64,000 nucleotides of DNA from an uncultured Psychroflexus sp. (GCA_913062845.1 CAJXVZ010000005.1:1-64000); one strand, 5' to 3'. Positions 38,848-47,912 are shown, counted from the first letter of the stretch. Notes: generated from the sequence alone by a model not told the origin. Numbers and translations are program-made.

Positions 38848-38915
38848 GCGGAGAAAGAGGGACACTGACGCTACGGCCAGTGCACTGACAAGCAAAGCTT
38901 CGTCAGTGTTCGAAC
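38848..38915 (-). repeat. partial copy of the tRNA-Ser 3' end, interrupted by a 46-bp hairpin insert
   Basis: GCGGAGAAAGAGGGA(38848-38862) equals 39232-39246, and TTCGAAC(38909-38915) equals the next 7 nt of the tRNA complement; between them CACTGACG...CGTCAGTG (38863-38908). Confidence 0.75.
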
Positions 38916-38920
38916 GTTTA

Positions 38921-39175
38921 TTATTCAGTTGAATACTTTTCAATAAATTTCTGTTTCCTCACTTTGGATAAATTCTTCAATTTCTTCTCGAGTTGAAATG
39001 CTTCAGATTTATTAGGTTTTTCTGTGAACCAAAGCATTTTCCATGGCCTATACTTACTGGTATGGTTTTCTATTCCAGAATTATGCCGTCTTAATCTGTC
39101 CTCTAAATCATTTGTAGCTCCAACATAATACATGTCATGCTGTTCTGAATACAGGATGTAAACATAGCATACCAT
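38921..39175 (-). CDS. GIY-YIG nuclease family protein (YhbQ/UPF0213-like)
   Basis: MVCYVYILYSEQHDMYYVGATNDLEDRLRRHNSG...KYRPWKMLWFTEKPNKSEAFQLEKKLKN. Confidence 0.92.
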   Translation of the reverse strand: MVCYVYILYSEQHDMYYVGATNDLEDRLRRHNSGIENHTSKYRPWKMLWFTEKPNKSEAFQLEKKLKNLSKVRKQKFIEKYSTE

Positions 39176-39191
39176 ACCGTTATTAATTTGA

Positions 39192-39229
39192 ATAAAAAAC
39201 CCTGACTAAGAAATCTTGTCAGGGTTTTA
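39192..39229 (-). terminator. terminator after tRNA-Ser
   Basis: AAAACCCTGAC aagatttctta GTCAGGGTTTTTT on the minus strand. Confidence 0.8.
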
Positions 39230-39232
39230 AAG

Positions 39233-39317
39233 CGGAGAAAGAGGGATTCGAACCCCCGGTACCTTGCGGTACAACGGTTTTCAAGACCGCCGCATTCGAC
39301 CACTCTGCCATTTCTCC
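39233..39317 (-). tRNA. tRNA-Ser(TGA)
   Basis: GGAGAAATGGCAGAGTGGTCGAATGCGGCGGTCTTGAAAACCGTTGTACCGCAAGGTACCGGGGGTTCGAATCCCTCTTTCTCCG; 7-bp acceptor, anticodon loop CTTGAAA, variable arm GTACCGCAAGGTAC, T-loop TTCGAAT; no encoded CCA. Confidence 0.95.
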
Positions 39318-39395
39318 ATTTCAATAATCTTGGAGGCGGTTTTGCCGCTTCGACCTCCTTATCCCGAATCTTCGGGATTGGGACTTCCTTTCTCC
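39318..39395 (-). repeat. 71-bp hairpin-rich insert between promoter and tRNA, plus duplicated GGAGAAA
   Basis: TTTCTCC at 39311-39317 and 39389-39395 flank stem-loops GGAGGCGGttttgCCGCttcgaCCTCC and ATCCCGAAtcTTCGGGAT. Confidence 0.7.
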
Positions 39396-39406
39396 AATTG
39401 CGAGTG

Positions 39407-39436
39407 CAAAGATAACAAGGTTTAGATTTCTACAAA
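39407..39436 (-). promoter_or_regulatory. tRNA-Ser promoter (TTTG-N18-TATCTTTG)
   Basis: Minus-strand TATCTTTG at 39414-39407 with TTTG at 39436-39433. Confidence 0.6.
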
Positions 39437-39463
39437 ATATTTATTGATAATTATTTTAAGCAT

Positions 39464-39985
39464 TTAGAGACCATCTATCATTCCAGATAAAGAATCAAAA
39501 TCCATGTTCCCCGACATTTTTGCCAGCTTCATGAAATTTTCAGGATTAAGGTCATCACCAAGAAGTCTGGCCACTAGAAATCCTTTGTCATTATTACTTG
39601 CAAAAACGACTATCTCTTCAACGGTCTTGTCTATGTTGTCTGCAAACATTTGCATTTGATTACCATCAACATTCATAGACATTAGTTGTCCTTCTTTAAA
39701 CTCTGAAGAAAGTATATTTAAAAGTTTATCTTTCTTCGCATCATATGCTGATGCATTACTTTCGTCTTTTTTAAAAGCTAAAAAATTGACTTTGTTGACA
39801 TCCTCAAAAATCTGTTTTTGTTCCGGGTCCAATTCGTCAAAATTGTCTACAAAAGTCCTTAGTGAAAAATCTACACTAATAAAATTTTCATCAGATTTAT
39901 GATCCACCATAAAAGATTGCAATGATTCAGACTGGCAGGAAATTAAAATGAAAGCCAAAAAGCAAATTGATATTATATTTTTCAT
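39464..39985 (-). CDS. DUF4252 domain-containing lipoprotein
   Basis: Lipobox LISCQS; 173 aa; resembles the neighbouring DUF4252-like gene in size and layout. Confidence 0.8.
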   Translation of the reverse strand: MKNIISICFLAFILISCQSESLQSFMVDHKSDENFISVDFSLRTFVDNFDELDPEQKQIFEDVNKVNFLAFKKDESNASAYDAKKDKLLNILSSEFKEGQLMSMNVDGNQMQMFADNIDKTVEEIVVFASNNDKGFLVARLLGDDLNPENFMKLAKMSGNMDFDSLSGMIDGL

Positions 39986-40043
39986 TGGTATTTGATTTAG
40001 GTTATATATTGGTATTATTTAAGTGTTTTTAATAAATCTAAGC

Positions 40044-40069
40044 AAATCCTGACCCGAAAGTCAGGATTT
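40044..40069. terminator. hairpin between the two DUF4252-like genes
   Basis: AAATCCTGAC ccgaaa GTCAGGATTT, 10-bp perfect stem. Confidence 0.7.
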
Positions 40070-40091
40070 GATTTTAGATTGTATTCTTAGT

Positions 40092-40604
40092 CTAGTCCTG
40101 ATTCAGTGAACCGGCTCCCGGAACGTTCAAGTCCTTGGCTAATTTGGATACCTGCTTCAAATCAATAAGACCATTGATGATGATAACTATCGTTTCGTCG
40201 TTTCCATCAGTACTGTCAACCAACATAAATAGTTGAAGGATTTCGTCATCTGTTTTACCGGGCTTGAACATGAAAGATACTTTTTTACCATCTTCCTGAA
40301 TTCTCATTAGCTCATCTAAATTATTGTTCTTCACATAAGTGTTTGCGTCAGCCAGTAGATCATCTCGCATAGCCTTGTTGTTAGACTTGAAAATTTTAAT
40401 GTTTTCCATATTATTGATCAAATCTACATATTGTTGGATCTCTTCATCCTGGCTATCAAGATCTAATCTACTCATCAATTTAAACATGTTCTTGTTGATG
40501 ATGACCGTACTTATGCCTGGTTGGTTCTCATATTTACTGAAATCCTGAGCAAAAGTATATCCGGATATCAGTAAGGCTGCAATAAGGGTTAAAATAGTTT
40601 TCAT
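40092..40604 (-). CDS. DUF4252 domain-containing protein
   Basis: Signal peptide; FSKYENQPGISTVIINKNMFKLMSRLD. Confidence 0.82.
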   Translation of the reverse strand: MKTILTLIAALLISGYTFAQDFSKYENQPGISTVIINKNMFKLMSRLDLDSQDEEIQQYVDLINNMENIKIFKSNNKAMRDDLLADANTYVKNNNLDELMRIQEDGKKVSFMFKPGKTDDEILQLFMLVDSTDGNDETIVIIINGLIDLKQVSKLAKDLNVPGAGSLNQD

Positions 40605-40615
40605 GATTGTTTTCT

Positions 40616-41068
40616 TTAAGGGGTTATTTTATTAATGTATTTGGTTTTGGTTTCTTCCAGAGTCGTTAAATATTTGAGATCTTCTTTTGGAGAGTTCAAA
40701 TGATAACTAATCAGGTCAAAGACTTTTTTTGTTTCTTCTAATGCAACTTCAGGGTCATCATAGGTTCCTAAATTTTCAGGTCTGTCGTTCTGACTGTAAT
40801 AAAACAAAGTTCCTATTATTAAGACTACGGCTACAGCAGCATATTTTTGAATACTATAGAAAAGTGATCTTGTAGGCAGGTAAAAAGATTTTTGCGGTAC
40901 ATCACTATGACTTTCTTCAAAGTAGACAAACAGATCTCTGTATGGCTCCCACTCCGGCTTTATATCTTCATTTTGAAAATACTCTGCCAATATTTTTTCT
41001 TCTTTAAGATTAGTTTCTGCTTCCAGAAACTTCTCCAACAATTGTTTAATTTTGCTTTCTCTTTTCAT
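40616..41068 (-). CDS. membrane protein, probable anti-sigma partner
   Basis: Single TM (AAVAVVLIIGTLFYYSQ); start lies inside the sigma-factor gene. Confidence 0.7.
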   Translation of the reverse strand: MKRESKIKQLLEKFLEAETNLKEEKILAEYFQNEDIKPEWEPYRDLFVYFEESHSDVPQKSFYLPTRSLFYSIQKYAAVAVVLIIGTLFYYSQNDRPENLGTYDDPEVALEETKKVFDLISYHLNSPKEDLKYLTTLEETKTKYINKITP

Positions 41069-41564
41069 GCTTCTTAATTTTAGAAAGTTCTTCCACTAAT
41101 GTTTTTCTTGCTCTTGACAACGCAACCCTAACAGCTGTCGCGTTCATATCCATGATCTCACAAATTTTATCATATTCATAGCCTTCAATCTGGCGCATAT
41201 GCAGGATCATTTTTTGATTTTCCGGTAATTTTTCCATTAACATTTCCACCGTTTTTAATTCTTGCTTTGCTTCTAGTTTTTCATGCGGATCAACTTCTGA
41301 ATTTTCGTAATTACTGTGTACCAGTCTTAGGTTTTGATTACGCTTTAATCTTAGCTGATCCAAACAATGATTTTTAGTCATCGTCATAGCAAAAGCTTCC
41401 ACATTATTTATTTCATCAAGGTCATCTTTTTTGTCCCATAATTTGATAAGAACATCTTGTGTAGCATCCTGAGCAGCATCAGAAGATACCAATAACCTTC
41501 TTGACAAGCGGAATATTTTTTCCTGTATTGGTAAAACTAAATTGTTAAAATCTGATACTTTCAT
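41046..41564 (-). CDS. ECF RNA polymerase sigma factor (sigma-70 family)
   Basis: RRLLVSSDAAQDATQDVLIKLWDKKDDLDEI...LPENQKMILHMRQIEGYEYDKICEIMDMNATAVRVALSRARKTL. Confidence 0.93.
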   Translation of the reverse strand: MKVSDFNNLVLPIQEKIFRLSRRLLVSSDAAQDATQDVLIKLWDKKDDLDEINNVEAFAMTMTKNHCLDQLRLKRNQNLRLVHSNYENSEVDPHEKLEAKQELKTVEMLMEKLPENQKMILHMRQIEGYEYDKICEIMDMNATAVRVALSRARKTLVEELSKIKKHEKRKQN

Positions 41565-41749
41565 TTTGGTTGCTATTCATCTTATCGACGATTTATAATT
41601 AATTTTGTTACTGAAAATATCAATTATTTTTTATTTTACTGGTAATCAGTATTTTATTTTTTAACTGTTAATAAAAATAAACCAATAACTTATCACAAAG
41701 CATTTTCATGTGATATAATAAATTGTATTTTTACACATTATTTTTAAAC

Positions 41750-42517
41750 ATGGGAAAAATTATTGCAATTGCCAATCAAAAAGGAGGTGTAGGAAAAACA
41801 ACAACAGCCGTAAACCTGGCTGCTTCACTAGGTGTACTTGAAAAAAAAGTACTGCTTATTGACGCCGATCCTCAAGCCAACGCAACTTCCGGTTTAGGTA
41901 TCAATGTGGATGAGATAGAAAAAAGTACATATCAACTTCTGGAACATACTTTAAAGGCTGAAGAACTTATTATTCAAACAGATTCACCTAACCTAGACCT
42001 GATACCTGCTCATATTGATCTGGTTGCTATTGAAATTGAACTCGTAGACCAGGACAACCGTGAACAAATGCTTAAAGCAGCTATAAAAGACCTTCCAAAT
42101 AAGTACGATTATATATTGATTGATTGTGCGCCTTCGTTAGGATTGTTAACATTAAACGCACTAACAGCCGCAAATGCTGTCATTATTCCTATTCAATGTG
42201 AATATTTTGCCCTGGAAGGTTTAGGTAAGCTATTGAATACGATAAAGAGTGTTCAAAAAATACATAATCCGGAATTAGATATAGAAGGACTGCTCCTCAC
42301 GATGTACGATTCCAGATTACGACTATCCAATCAGGTTATCGACGAAGTAAAAAAACACTTTTCAAATATGGTGTTTGAAACAATTATTCAGCGAAATGTG
42401 CGTTTAAGCGAAGCACCTAGCTATGGTGAAAGTATCATAAAATATGATGCTACCAGTAGAGGAGCCAATAATTACTTAAGCCTGGCTGAAGAAATATTAA
42501 AACAGAATAAAAACTAA
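41750..42517 (+). CDS. parA: chromosome-partitioning ATPase ParA
   Basis: MGKIIAIANQKGGVGKTTTAVNLAASLG, DYILIDCAPSLGLLTLNAL; start at 41750 preferred. Confidence 0.95.
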   Translation: MGKIIAIANQKGGVGKTTTAVNLAASLGVLEKKVLLIDADPQANATSGLGINVDEIEKSTYQLLEHTLKAEELIIQTDSPNLDLIPAHIDLVAIEIELVDQDNREQMLKAAIKDLPNKYDYILIDCAPSLGLLTLNALTAANAVIIPIQCEYFALEGLGKLLNTIKSVQKIHNPELDIEGLLLTMYDSRLRLSNQVIDEVKKHFSNMVFETIIQRNVRLSEAPSYGESIIKYDATSRGANNYLSLAEEILKQNKN

Positions 42518-42522
42518 ACCTT

Positions 42523-43416
42523 ATGGCAAAAGCCAGAAAGAAACAAGCTTTAGGACGTGGACTTTCAGCACTTTTGAATGATCCGGATAAGGACATAAAA
42601 TCCGTTGAAGACAAGGATGCTGACAAGATAATAGGAAATATTGTGGAGTTGGATTTAGATCAAATTGAAGTCAATCCATTCCAACCGAGAAGTAGTTTTA
42701 ACGAGGAGCAATTGGAGGAACTTGCATCTTCTATTAGAGAGTTGGGTGTAATCCAGCCCATCACTGTCAGAAAGGTAGACAGAAATAATTTTCAGTTGGT
42801 TTCCGGAGAGCGCCGTTTCAGGGCTTCAAAAATTGCCGGACTCAAAAGTATACCTGCCTACATAAGAATAGCCAATGATCAGGAGTCTCTTGAAATGGCA
42901 TTGGTTGAAAACATCCAGCGTCAGGACCTTGACCCCATTGAGATATCACTTTCCTACCAGCGGCTGATAGAAGAGATAAACCTGACTCAGGAAGAAATGA
43001 GCGTCCGCGTAGGAAAGAAAAGATCAACGATAACTAACTACCTGCGTTTATTAAAACTGGATCCTGTAATTCAAACAGGCATGAGAGATGGGTTTATTAG
43101 TATGGGACATGGAAGAGCACTTGTAAATATTGACAGTACAGAAGATCAGATCAAGATATATCAGAATATCATCAAGGAAAAGCTCTCGGTAAGGGCTACA
43201 GAAGAATTGGTTAGAAAATATAATTCCAAAGAAGACAAAAAATCAAAGCCAAAAACGAACCAAAATGCTTACGAGGCTAGTCAAAAGCATATCTCAAAGT
43301 TTTTCGGTACTAAAGTCAATATAAAGGTTAATCAAAAAGGCAATGGTCGAATTATCATACCATTTGCTTCAGAAGAAGATCTCAACAGGATTCAGGAGTT
43401 ATTAGAAAATAAGTGA
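42523..43416 (+). CDS. parB: ParB/RepB/Spo0J family partition protein
   Basis: ALGRGLSALL, EVNPFQPRSSFNEEQLEELASSIRELGVIQPITVR, GERRFRASKIAGL, MALVENIQRQDLDPIE. Confidence 0.95.
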   Translation: MAKARKKQALGRGLSALLNDPDKDIKSVEDKDADKIIGNIVELDLDQIEVNPFQPRSSFNEEQLEELASSIRELGVIQPITVRKVDRNNFQLVSGERRFRASKIAGLKSIPAYIRIANDQESLEMALVENIQRQDLDPIEISLSYQRLIEEINLTQEEMSVRVGKKRSTITNYLRLLKLDPVIQTGMRDGFISMGHGRALVNIDSTEDQIKIYQNIIKEKLSVRATEELVRKYNSKEDKKSKPKTNQNAYEASQKHISKFFGTKVNIKVNQKGNGRIIIPFASEEDLNRIQELLENK

Positions 43417-43988
43417 GATTGAAGTATTTATTTGTCATAGTATTCATATTTAATATCTTTAAGTCTTTATCTCAATCAGATAGTTTGTCTATCGTTTCTA
43501 CAAAAAACATTAAGAAAACAGAGTTTAAAGCAGACCCGTTTGACGCCAATTCACCGGCAAAGGCGGCCTTTTATTCTGCTGTACTTCCAGGATTAGGACA
43601 AGCCTATAATGGCAGTTACTGGAAAATACCGCTTGTTTACGCTGCAATGGGAACAAGCCTTTATTTTTACATTGACAGCTCCAATAAATATAATTTGTAC
43701 AGGGATGCTTACAAAAGACGTTTGGCAGGTTATACAGATGACGAATTTATTGAGACACTCTCCAATGATGACCTGATCAGCGCTCAAAAACAATTCAGGG
43801 AAAACAGAGATTTTTCCTTAATGTTTACCATAGGTTTTTATATTCTCAATATCATAGACGCCAATGTTGAAGCACATTTAGACCAGTTTAGTATATCTGA
43901 TGATCTATCATTCAGACCAAGTCAGATGATTAATCCAGTGTCCGGGCAAAATGCTTACGGACTAACCTTTAAACTAAATTTGAATTAA
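43413..43988 (+). CDS. DUF5683 domain-containing protein
   Basis: PAKAAFYSAVLPGLGQAYNGSYWKIPLVYAAMG; GTG start overlapping the parB stop. Confidence 0.85.
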   Translation: MRLKYLFVIVFIFNIFKSLSQSDSLSIVSTKNIKKTEFKADPFDANSPAKAAFYSAVLPGLGQAYNGSYWKIPLVYAAMGTSLYFYIDSSNKYNLYRDAYKRRLAGYTDDEFIETLSNDDLISAQKQFRENRDFSLMFTIGFYILNIIDANVEAHLDQFSISDDLSFRPSQMINPVSGQNAYGLTFKLNLN

Positions 43989-44698
43989 TGAAAATCGCTT
44001 TATTAGGATATGGAAAGATGGGCAAAACCATCCATAAAATTGCAGAAGAAAGACAACATGAAGTCGTTTATAAGACAGCTGAGAAGCCCGACTTTAATGA
44101 AGTCAGGAAAGCAGATGTTGCCATAGAGTTCAGCATACCTGAGGCTGCCTTTCACAATATCTCTACTTGTCTGGAAAATAAAATCCCTGTCATCTCAGGA
44201 ACAACAGGCTGGCTGAATAGATTTAATGATGCTGTTGAATTTGCTCATGCTAATCAAGCTAAATTTCTGTATGCCTCGAATTTTAGTGTTGGTGTAAACT
44301 TATTTTTTAAATTGAATGAGACTTTAGCAAAGCTCATGTCAGCCCAACAGGATTATAGCGTTAGCATGACTGAAATTCACCATTTGGAGAAAAAAGATGC
44401 GCCAAGCGGAACAGCTATCAGTTTAGCAGAACAAATTATTTCAAACAGTGCGTATAAAACCTGGTCACATCCGCCGGAGCTTGATGCCAAGGATGATTTA
44501 CCAATTAATGCCTTAAGAGAAAAAGGTGTGCATGGTACCCATATTATAAATTATTCTTCAGAAATAGATAATATCGAAATAAAACATGAGGCACACTCAA
44601 GACAAGGCTTTGCTTTAGGAGCGGTTTTAGCGGCAGAATGGCTGGTAAAGCAAAACAAGCATGGCAGCTTTAGCATGAGTGATGTATTAAACATTTAA
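43988..44698 (+). CDS. dapB: 4-hydroxy-tetrahydrodipicolinate reductase
   Basis: MKIALLGYGKMGKTIHKIA, VISGTTGW, EIHHLEKKDAPSGTAISLAEQI. Confidence 0.95.
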   Translation: MKIALLGYGKMGKTIHKIAEERQHEVVYKTAEKPDFNEVRKADVAIEFSIPEAAFHNISTCLENKIPVISGTTGWLNRFNDAVEFAHANQAKFLYASNFSVGVNLFFKLNETLAKLMSAQQDYSVSMTEIHHLEKKDAPSGTAISLAEQIISNSAYKTWSHPPELDAKDDLPINALREKGVHGTHIINYSSEIDNIEIKHEAHSRQGFALGAVLAAEWLVKQNKHGSFSMSDVLNI

Positions 44699-44719
44699 TT
44701 TATTAGACTTTAAAAAATT

Positions 44720-46285
44720 ATGACTTTAGTTGACATTTTAATTTTAATTCTTGTAGTTCAGGTTGTACACTTTTTGGGAACCTGGAAACTATATAAACGT
44801 GCTGGTCGTTCCGCATGGCAGGCTGCAATTCCCATTTACAATGCCATCGTACTCTTCAGCATTATTAAGAGGCCCTGGTGGTGGGTCATTTTGATGTTTA
44901 TCCCTATCGTTCAATTGCTCATGTTTCCTGTAATTTGGGTTGAGACCGCAAAGAGTTTTGGCCATGATGACACTAAAGACGGAGTATTGAGTGTAGTCAC
45001 ATTAGGTTTCTACCTTTACTATATCAATTATTTTTCCACAAATGAATATCAGGGCAGCAGAGAGCTGAAAGCAAAGACAAAAGCCGGGGAAACCCTTGGT
45101 TCAATAATTTTTGCCGTAGTAGCGGCGACCATCGTGCATACTTATTTTATCCAGCCATTCACTATCCCTACCTCTTCTCTGGAAAAATCCTTATATGTTG
45201 GTGATTTTTTATTTGTAAGTAAATTTCATTACGGCGCAAGAACACCCGGAACTGCTGTAGCTCTGCCAATGGTGCATGATACTATACCTGTTGTAAAAAC
45301 GAAATCATACCTCAATGAACCTCAACTTCCTATGTTTCGTTTACCCGGTTTTGAAAATGTAAGCCGTAATGATATTGTGGTGTTTAACTGGCCGGTTGAT
45401 ACTGTACCTTATTTCAGGTATTCCGGTCCTGAAAGCTACATTAAACCTATAGATAAAAAATCGAACTACGTCAAAAGGGCTGTAGGTGTTGCCGGTGATT
45501 CTTTACAGATCATTGACGGTAAAGTTTACACTAATGGCAAACCATTACAACTACCAGAAAGGGCCGATCTGCAATACTCATATGATGTCTATGGCGAAAA
45601 TTTTAACATGGAAGTGCTGATCGACAGATATGAAATCACAGATGGATTTGCGAGATATAAAAATCAAGATAAATATTTTGCAGCTGCAATTTCAGAATCT
45701 AACTTATCCAGGTTTGAAAAGTCGCCTAATGTCAAGAAACTGGTAAGAAATATCGAATCAATAGAGGATACCGAGCCTAACAAGGCTATATTTCCCAATC
45801 AAGCTAAAAGAGACTGGAACAAAGACAATTTTGGTCCTATTTATATCCCGGAAGCAGGAAAAACAGTCGATATAGATGTCAACAGTATAGATTTTTATCG
45901 TCAGATTATAGAGGTCTATGAGGGACGGGAAATGGGAATTGATAATACCATCACAGTGAAAGACAATCAGGTTTTACTGAACGGTGAACCCCTTACTAGT
46001 TATACTTTCAAACAAAACTATTACTGGATGATGGGTGACAATCGCCATAATAGTGAAGACAGCCGTTACTGGGGTTATGTACCTGAAAATCATGTTGTAG
46101 GTAAACCTGTATTTATCTGGTTAAGCCTGGATTATGACAAATCTTTTCCCAACAATATAAGATGGGACAGAATGTTTACAACTGTAGCCGGCGAAGGTGA
46201 ACGCGTGTCTTATCTTCCCTATTTTCTGATTGGATTGGTTGTCATTTTTGGAATTAATTATTTTAGAAAAAAACGTAAATCTTAG
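44720..46285 (+). CDS. lepB: signal peptidase I (large Bacteroidota form)
   Basis: TYFIQPFTIPTSSLEKSLYVGDFLFVSKFHYGARTP...NYVKRAVGVAGDSL...YYWMMGDNRHNSEDSRYWGYVPENHVVGKP. Confidence 0.93.
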   Translation: MTLVDILILILVVQVVHFLGTWKLYKRAGRSAWQAAIPIYNAIVLFSIIKRPWWWVILMFIPIVQLLMFPVIWVETAKSFGHDDTKDGVLSVVTLGFYLYYINYFSTNEYQGSRELKAKTKAGETLGSIIFAVVAATIVHTYFIQPFTIPTSSLEKSLYVGDFLFVSKFHYGARTPGTAVALPMVHDTIPVVKTKSYLNEPQLPMFRLPGFENVSRNDIVVFNWPVDTVPYFRYSGPESYIKPIDKKSNYVKRAVGVAGDSLQIIDGKVYTNGKPLQLPERADLQYSYDVYGENFNMEVLIDRYEITDGFARYKNQDKYFAAAISESNLSRFEKSPNVKKLVRNIESIEDTEPNKAIFPNQAKRDWNKDNFGPIYIPEAGKTVDIDVNSIDFYRQIIEVYEGREMGIDNTITVKDNQVLLNGEPLTSYTFKQNYYWMMGDNRHNSEDSRYWGYVPENHVVGKPVFIWLSLDYDKSFPNNIRWDRMFTTVAGEGERVSYLPYFLIGLVVIFGINYFRKKRKS

Positions 46286-46915
46286 ATGCCACAAGCTGTT
46301 TTTTCTTTACCGTATTTTGGCCCTGTCAGCACTTATGTGGCCTTAATTCAATATGACCAGATATTGATCGAGGCTGCTGAAAACTATCAAAAGCAAACCC
46401 ATAGGAACAGACAATATATTTATGGCGCAAATGGAAAATTAATGCTGAACATACCGGTGAAGAGAAGCCATAGTCATGAAAGGCTGACATACAGACAAAG
46501 TCAGATTGAAAATGAATTCGACTGGCAGAATCTTCATTTCAAGTCTTTGGAAACGGCTTACAGAACTTCACCTTATTTTGAGTTTTACGAAGCAGATATA
46601 GAACCGTTGTTCAAGGAAAAGTTCGATTCTCTGTTTGATTTCAATCTCAAATGCTTTAATACTATTATTGAACTTTTAAATATTGATCTCAACTACGCCT
46701 TCACGGAAAAGTTTCAAGAGAAATATCAGGAAATCAACGATCACAGAAATCTGATACAGGCCAAAGGTGTGGATTATAGTTTTGGCAAAGCCTACCATCA
46801 GGTATTTGAAAATAAACATGGTTTTCTTAAGGACTTGAGCATTCTGGACCTGCTCTTTAATATTGGACCGGAAAGCACGGCGTATCTCAGATCTATAGAC
46901 CTATTTCAGCCATGA
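46286..46915 (+). CDS. WbqC family protein
   Basis: LPYFGPVSTYVALIQYDQILIEAAENYQKQTHRNRQYIYGANGKLMLNIPVK. Confidence 0.92.
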   Translation: MPQAVFSLPYFGPVSTYVALIQYDQILIEAAENYQKQTHRNRQYIYGANGKLMLNIPVKRSHSHERLTYRQSQIENEFDWQNLHFKSLETAYRTSPYFEFYEADIEPLFKEKFDSLFDFNLKCFNTIIELLNIDLNYAFTEKFQEKYQEINDHRNLIQAKGVDYSFGKAYHQVFENKHGFLKDLSILDLLFNIGPESTAYLRSIDLFQP

Positions 46916-47909
46916 CCGGTTTGTGGTCAGAGAAATCTACATCATAGTTTTTAAAATGAATGGACCTGAGCTCAGGATCGACAAAAATCATGTCAATCCT
47001 TACCGGTAAACCAAAAAAATTGAAGGTTCTACCGTAGTATTCTCCCGATTCAACAAAGGTATCTTTCAAGCCAAGGTCTGTAATTCTTTTATAAAGATGA
47101 GAAAAAGCCGTATTGTTCATATCAGCAGAAAGCACAACAGGATATGGAGAATTGATAATATCCTTTTCTATTTCTTCGATCTGAAGAATTTGTCTGCTGA
47201 AAGATCTGCTTAATCTTTTAGCTAAACGCCTGTTAGGCTCCTCCTGTAACATTTGAATATCCTGCTTTAGATTCAGCGATTCAAAATGTATACTAAAAAC
47301 CCTCAAGGTATCATTGTTAATGACAATATCCGCAAACACGGCAGAATTATTGGAGCTACCAAAACCATAATGTTTGTCGTTAATAATCCGATACTTACTT
47401 AGAATAACGGTTTTCAAGTTTGCGGAATCATTATTGATGACCCGGAATTGGTAATCCTGGAACAGGTTTGTTTTTTCAATTTTATATTCCTGGAAACAGA
47501 TGACATCAGGAGCTTCTGCTTTGAGAAAGTCATTTATATTCTGAAATGTTGACTTTTGCTTTTCTTTCAAGCTATAAAACTGCATAACATTATAGCTCAT
47601 CACTTTTATACCATTTTCTGTTTTAGTTTCACCAGTCGGTAAAACAAATAGATTTTGTACTTGAAACCAACCTATAGCCATTATGATGCCCGATAGAAGT
47701 ATTTGCTTTTTCAATTTTATAAGCCAGAATATCACAAATAATCCATTCAGCATCCACAATAAAGGAATACTAAAATTCAATACTCCGGAAATCGGAAAAT
47801 CGGCCGGCGAAATGAACACTGTTAGATAAGAAAGTAAAAGTAGAATTGCGAAAACATTGTTAACTATAAAAATAATCTTATTTCCAAAAGAAAGCCGTTT
47901 CATCAACAA
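46893..47909 (-). CDS. endonuclease/exonuclease/phosphatase family protein
   Basis: IKVMSYNVMQFYS...APDVICFQEYK...VLSADMNNTAFSHLY...FSDHKPVMAEI; three N-terminal TM segments. Confidence 0.88.
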   Translation of the reverse strand: MLMKRLSFGNKIIFIVNNVFAILLLLSYLTVFISPADFPISGVLNFSIPLLWMLNGLFVIFWLIKLKKQILLSGIIMAIGWFQVQNLFVLPTGETKTENGIKVMSYNVMQFYSLKEKQKSTFQNINDFLKAEAPDVICFQEYKIEKTNLFQDYQFRVINNDSANLKTVILSKYRIINDKHYGFGSSNNSAVFADIVINNDTLRVFSIHFESLNLKQDIQMLQEEPNRRLAKRLSRSFSRQILQIEEIEKDIINSPYPVVLSADMNNTAFSHLYKRITDLGLKDTFVESGEYYGRTFNFFGLPVRIDMIFVDPELRSIHFKNYDVDFSDHKPVMAEIGL

Positions 47910-47912
47910 TTA

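Noticed and set aside
39103-39324. 73-aa ORF across tRNA-Ser ([33 protein letters not shown]...)
   Set aside because: It is the translation of the tRNA gene and flanking sequence, not a protein gene.
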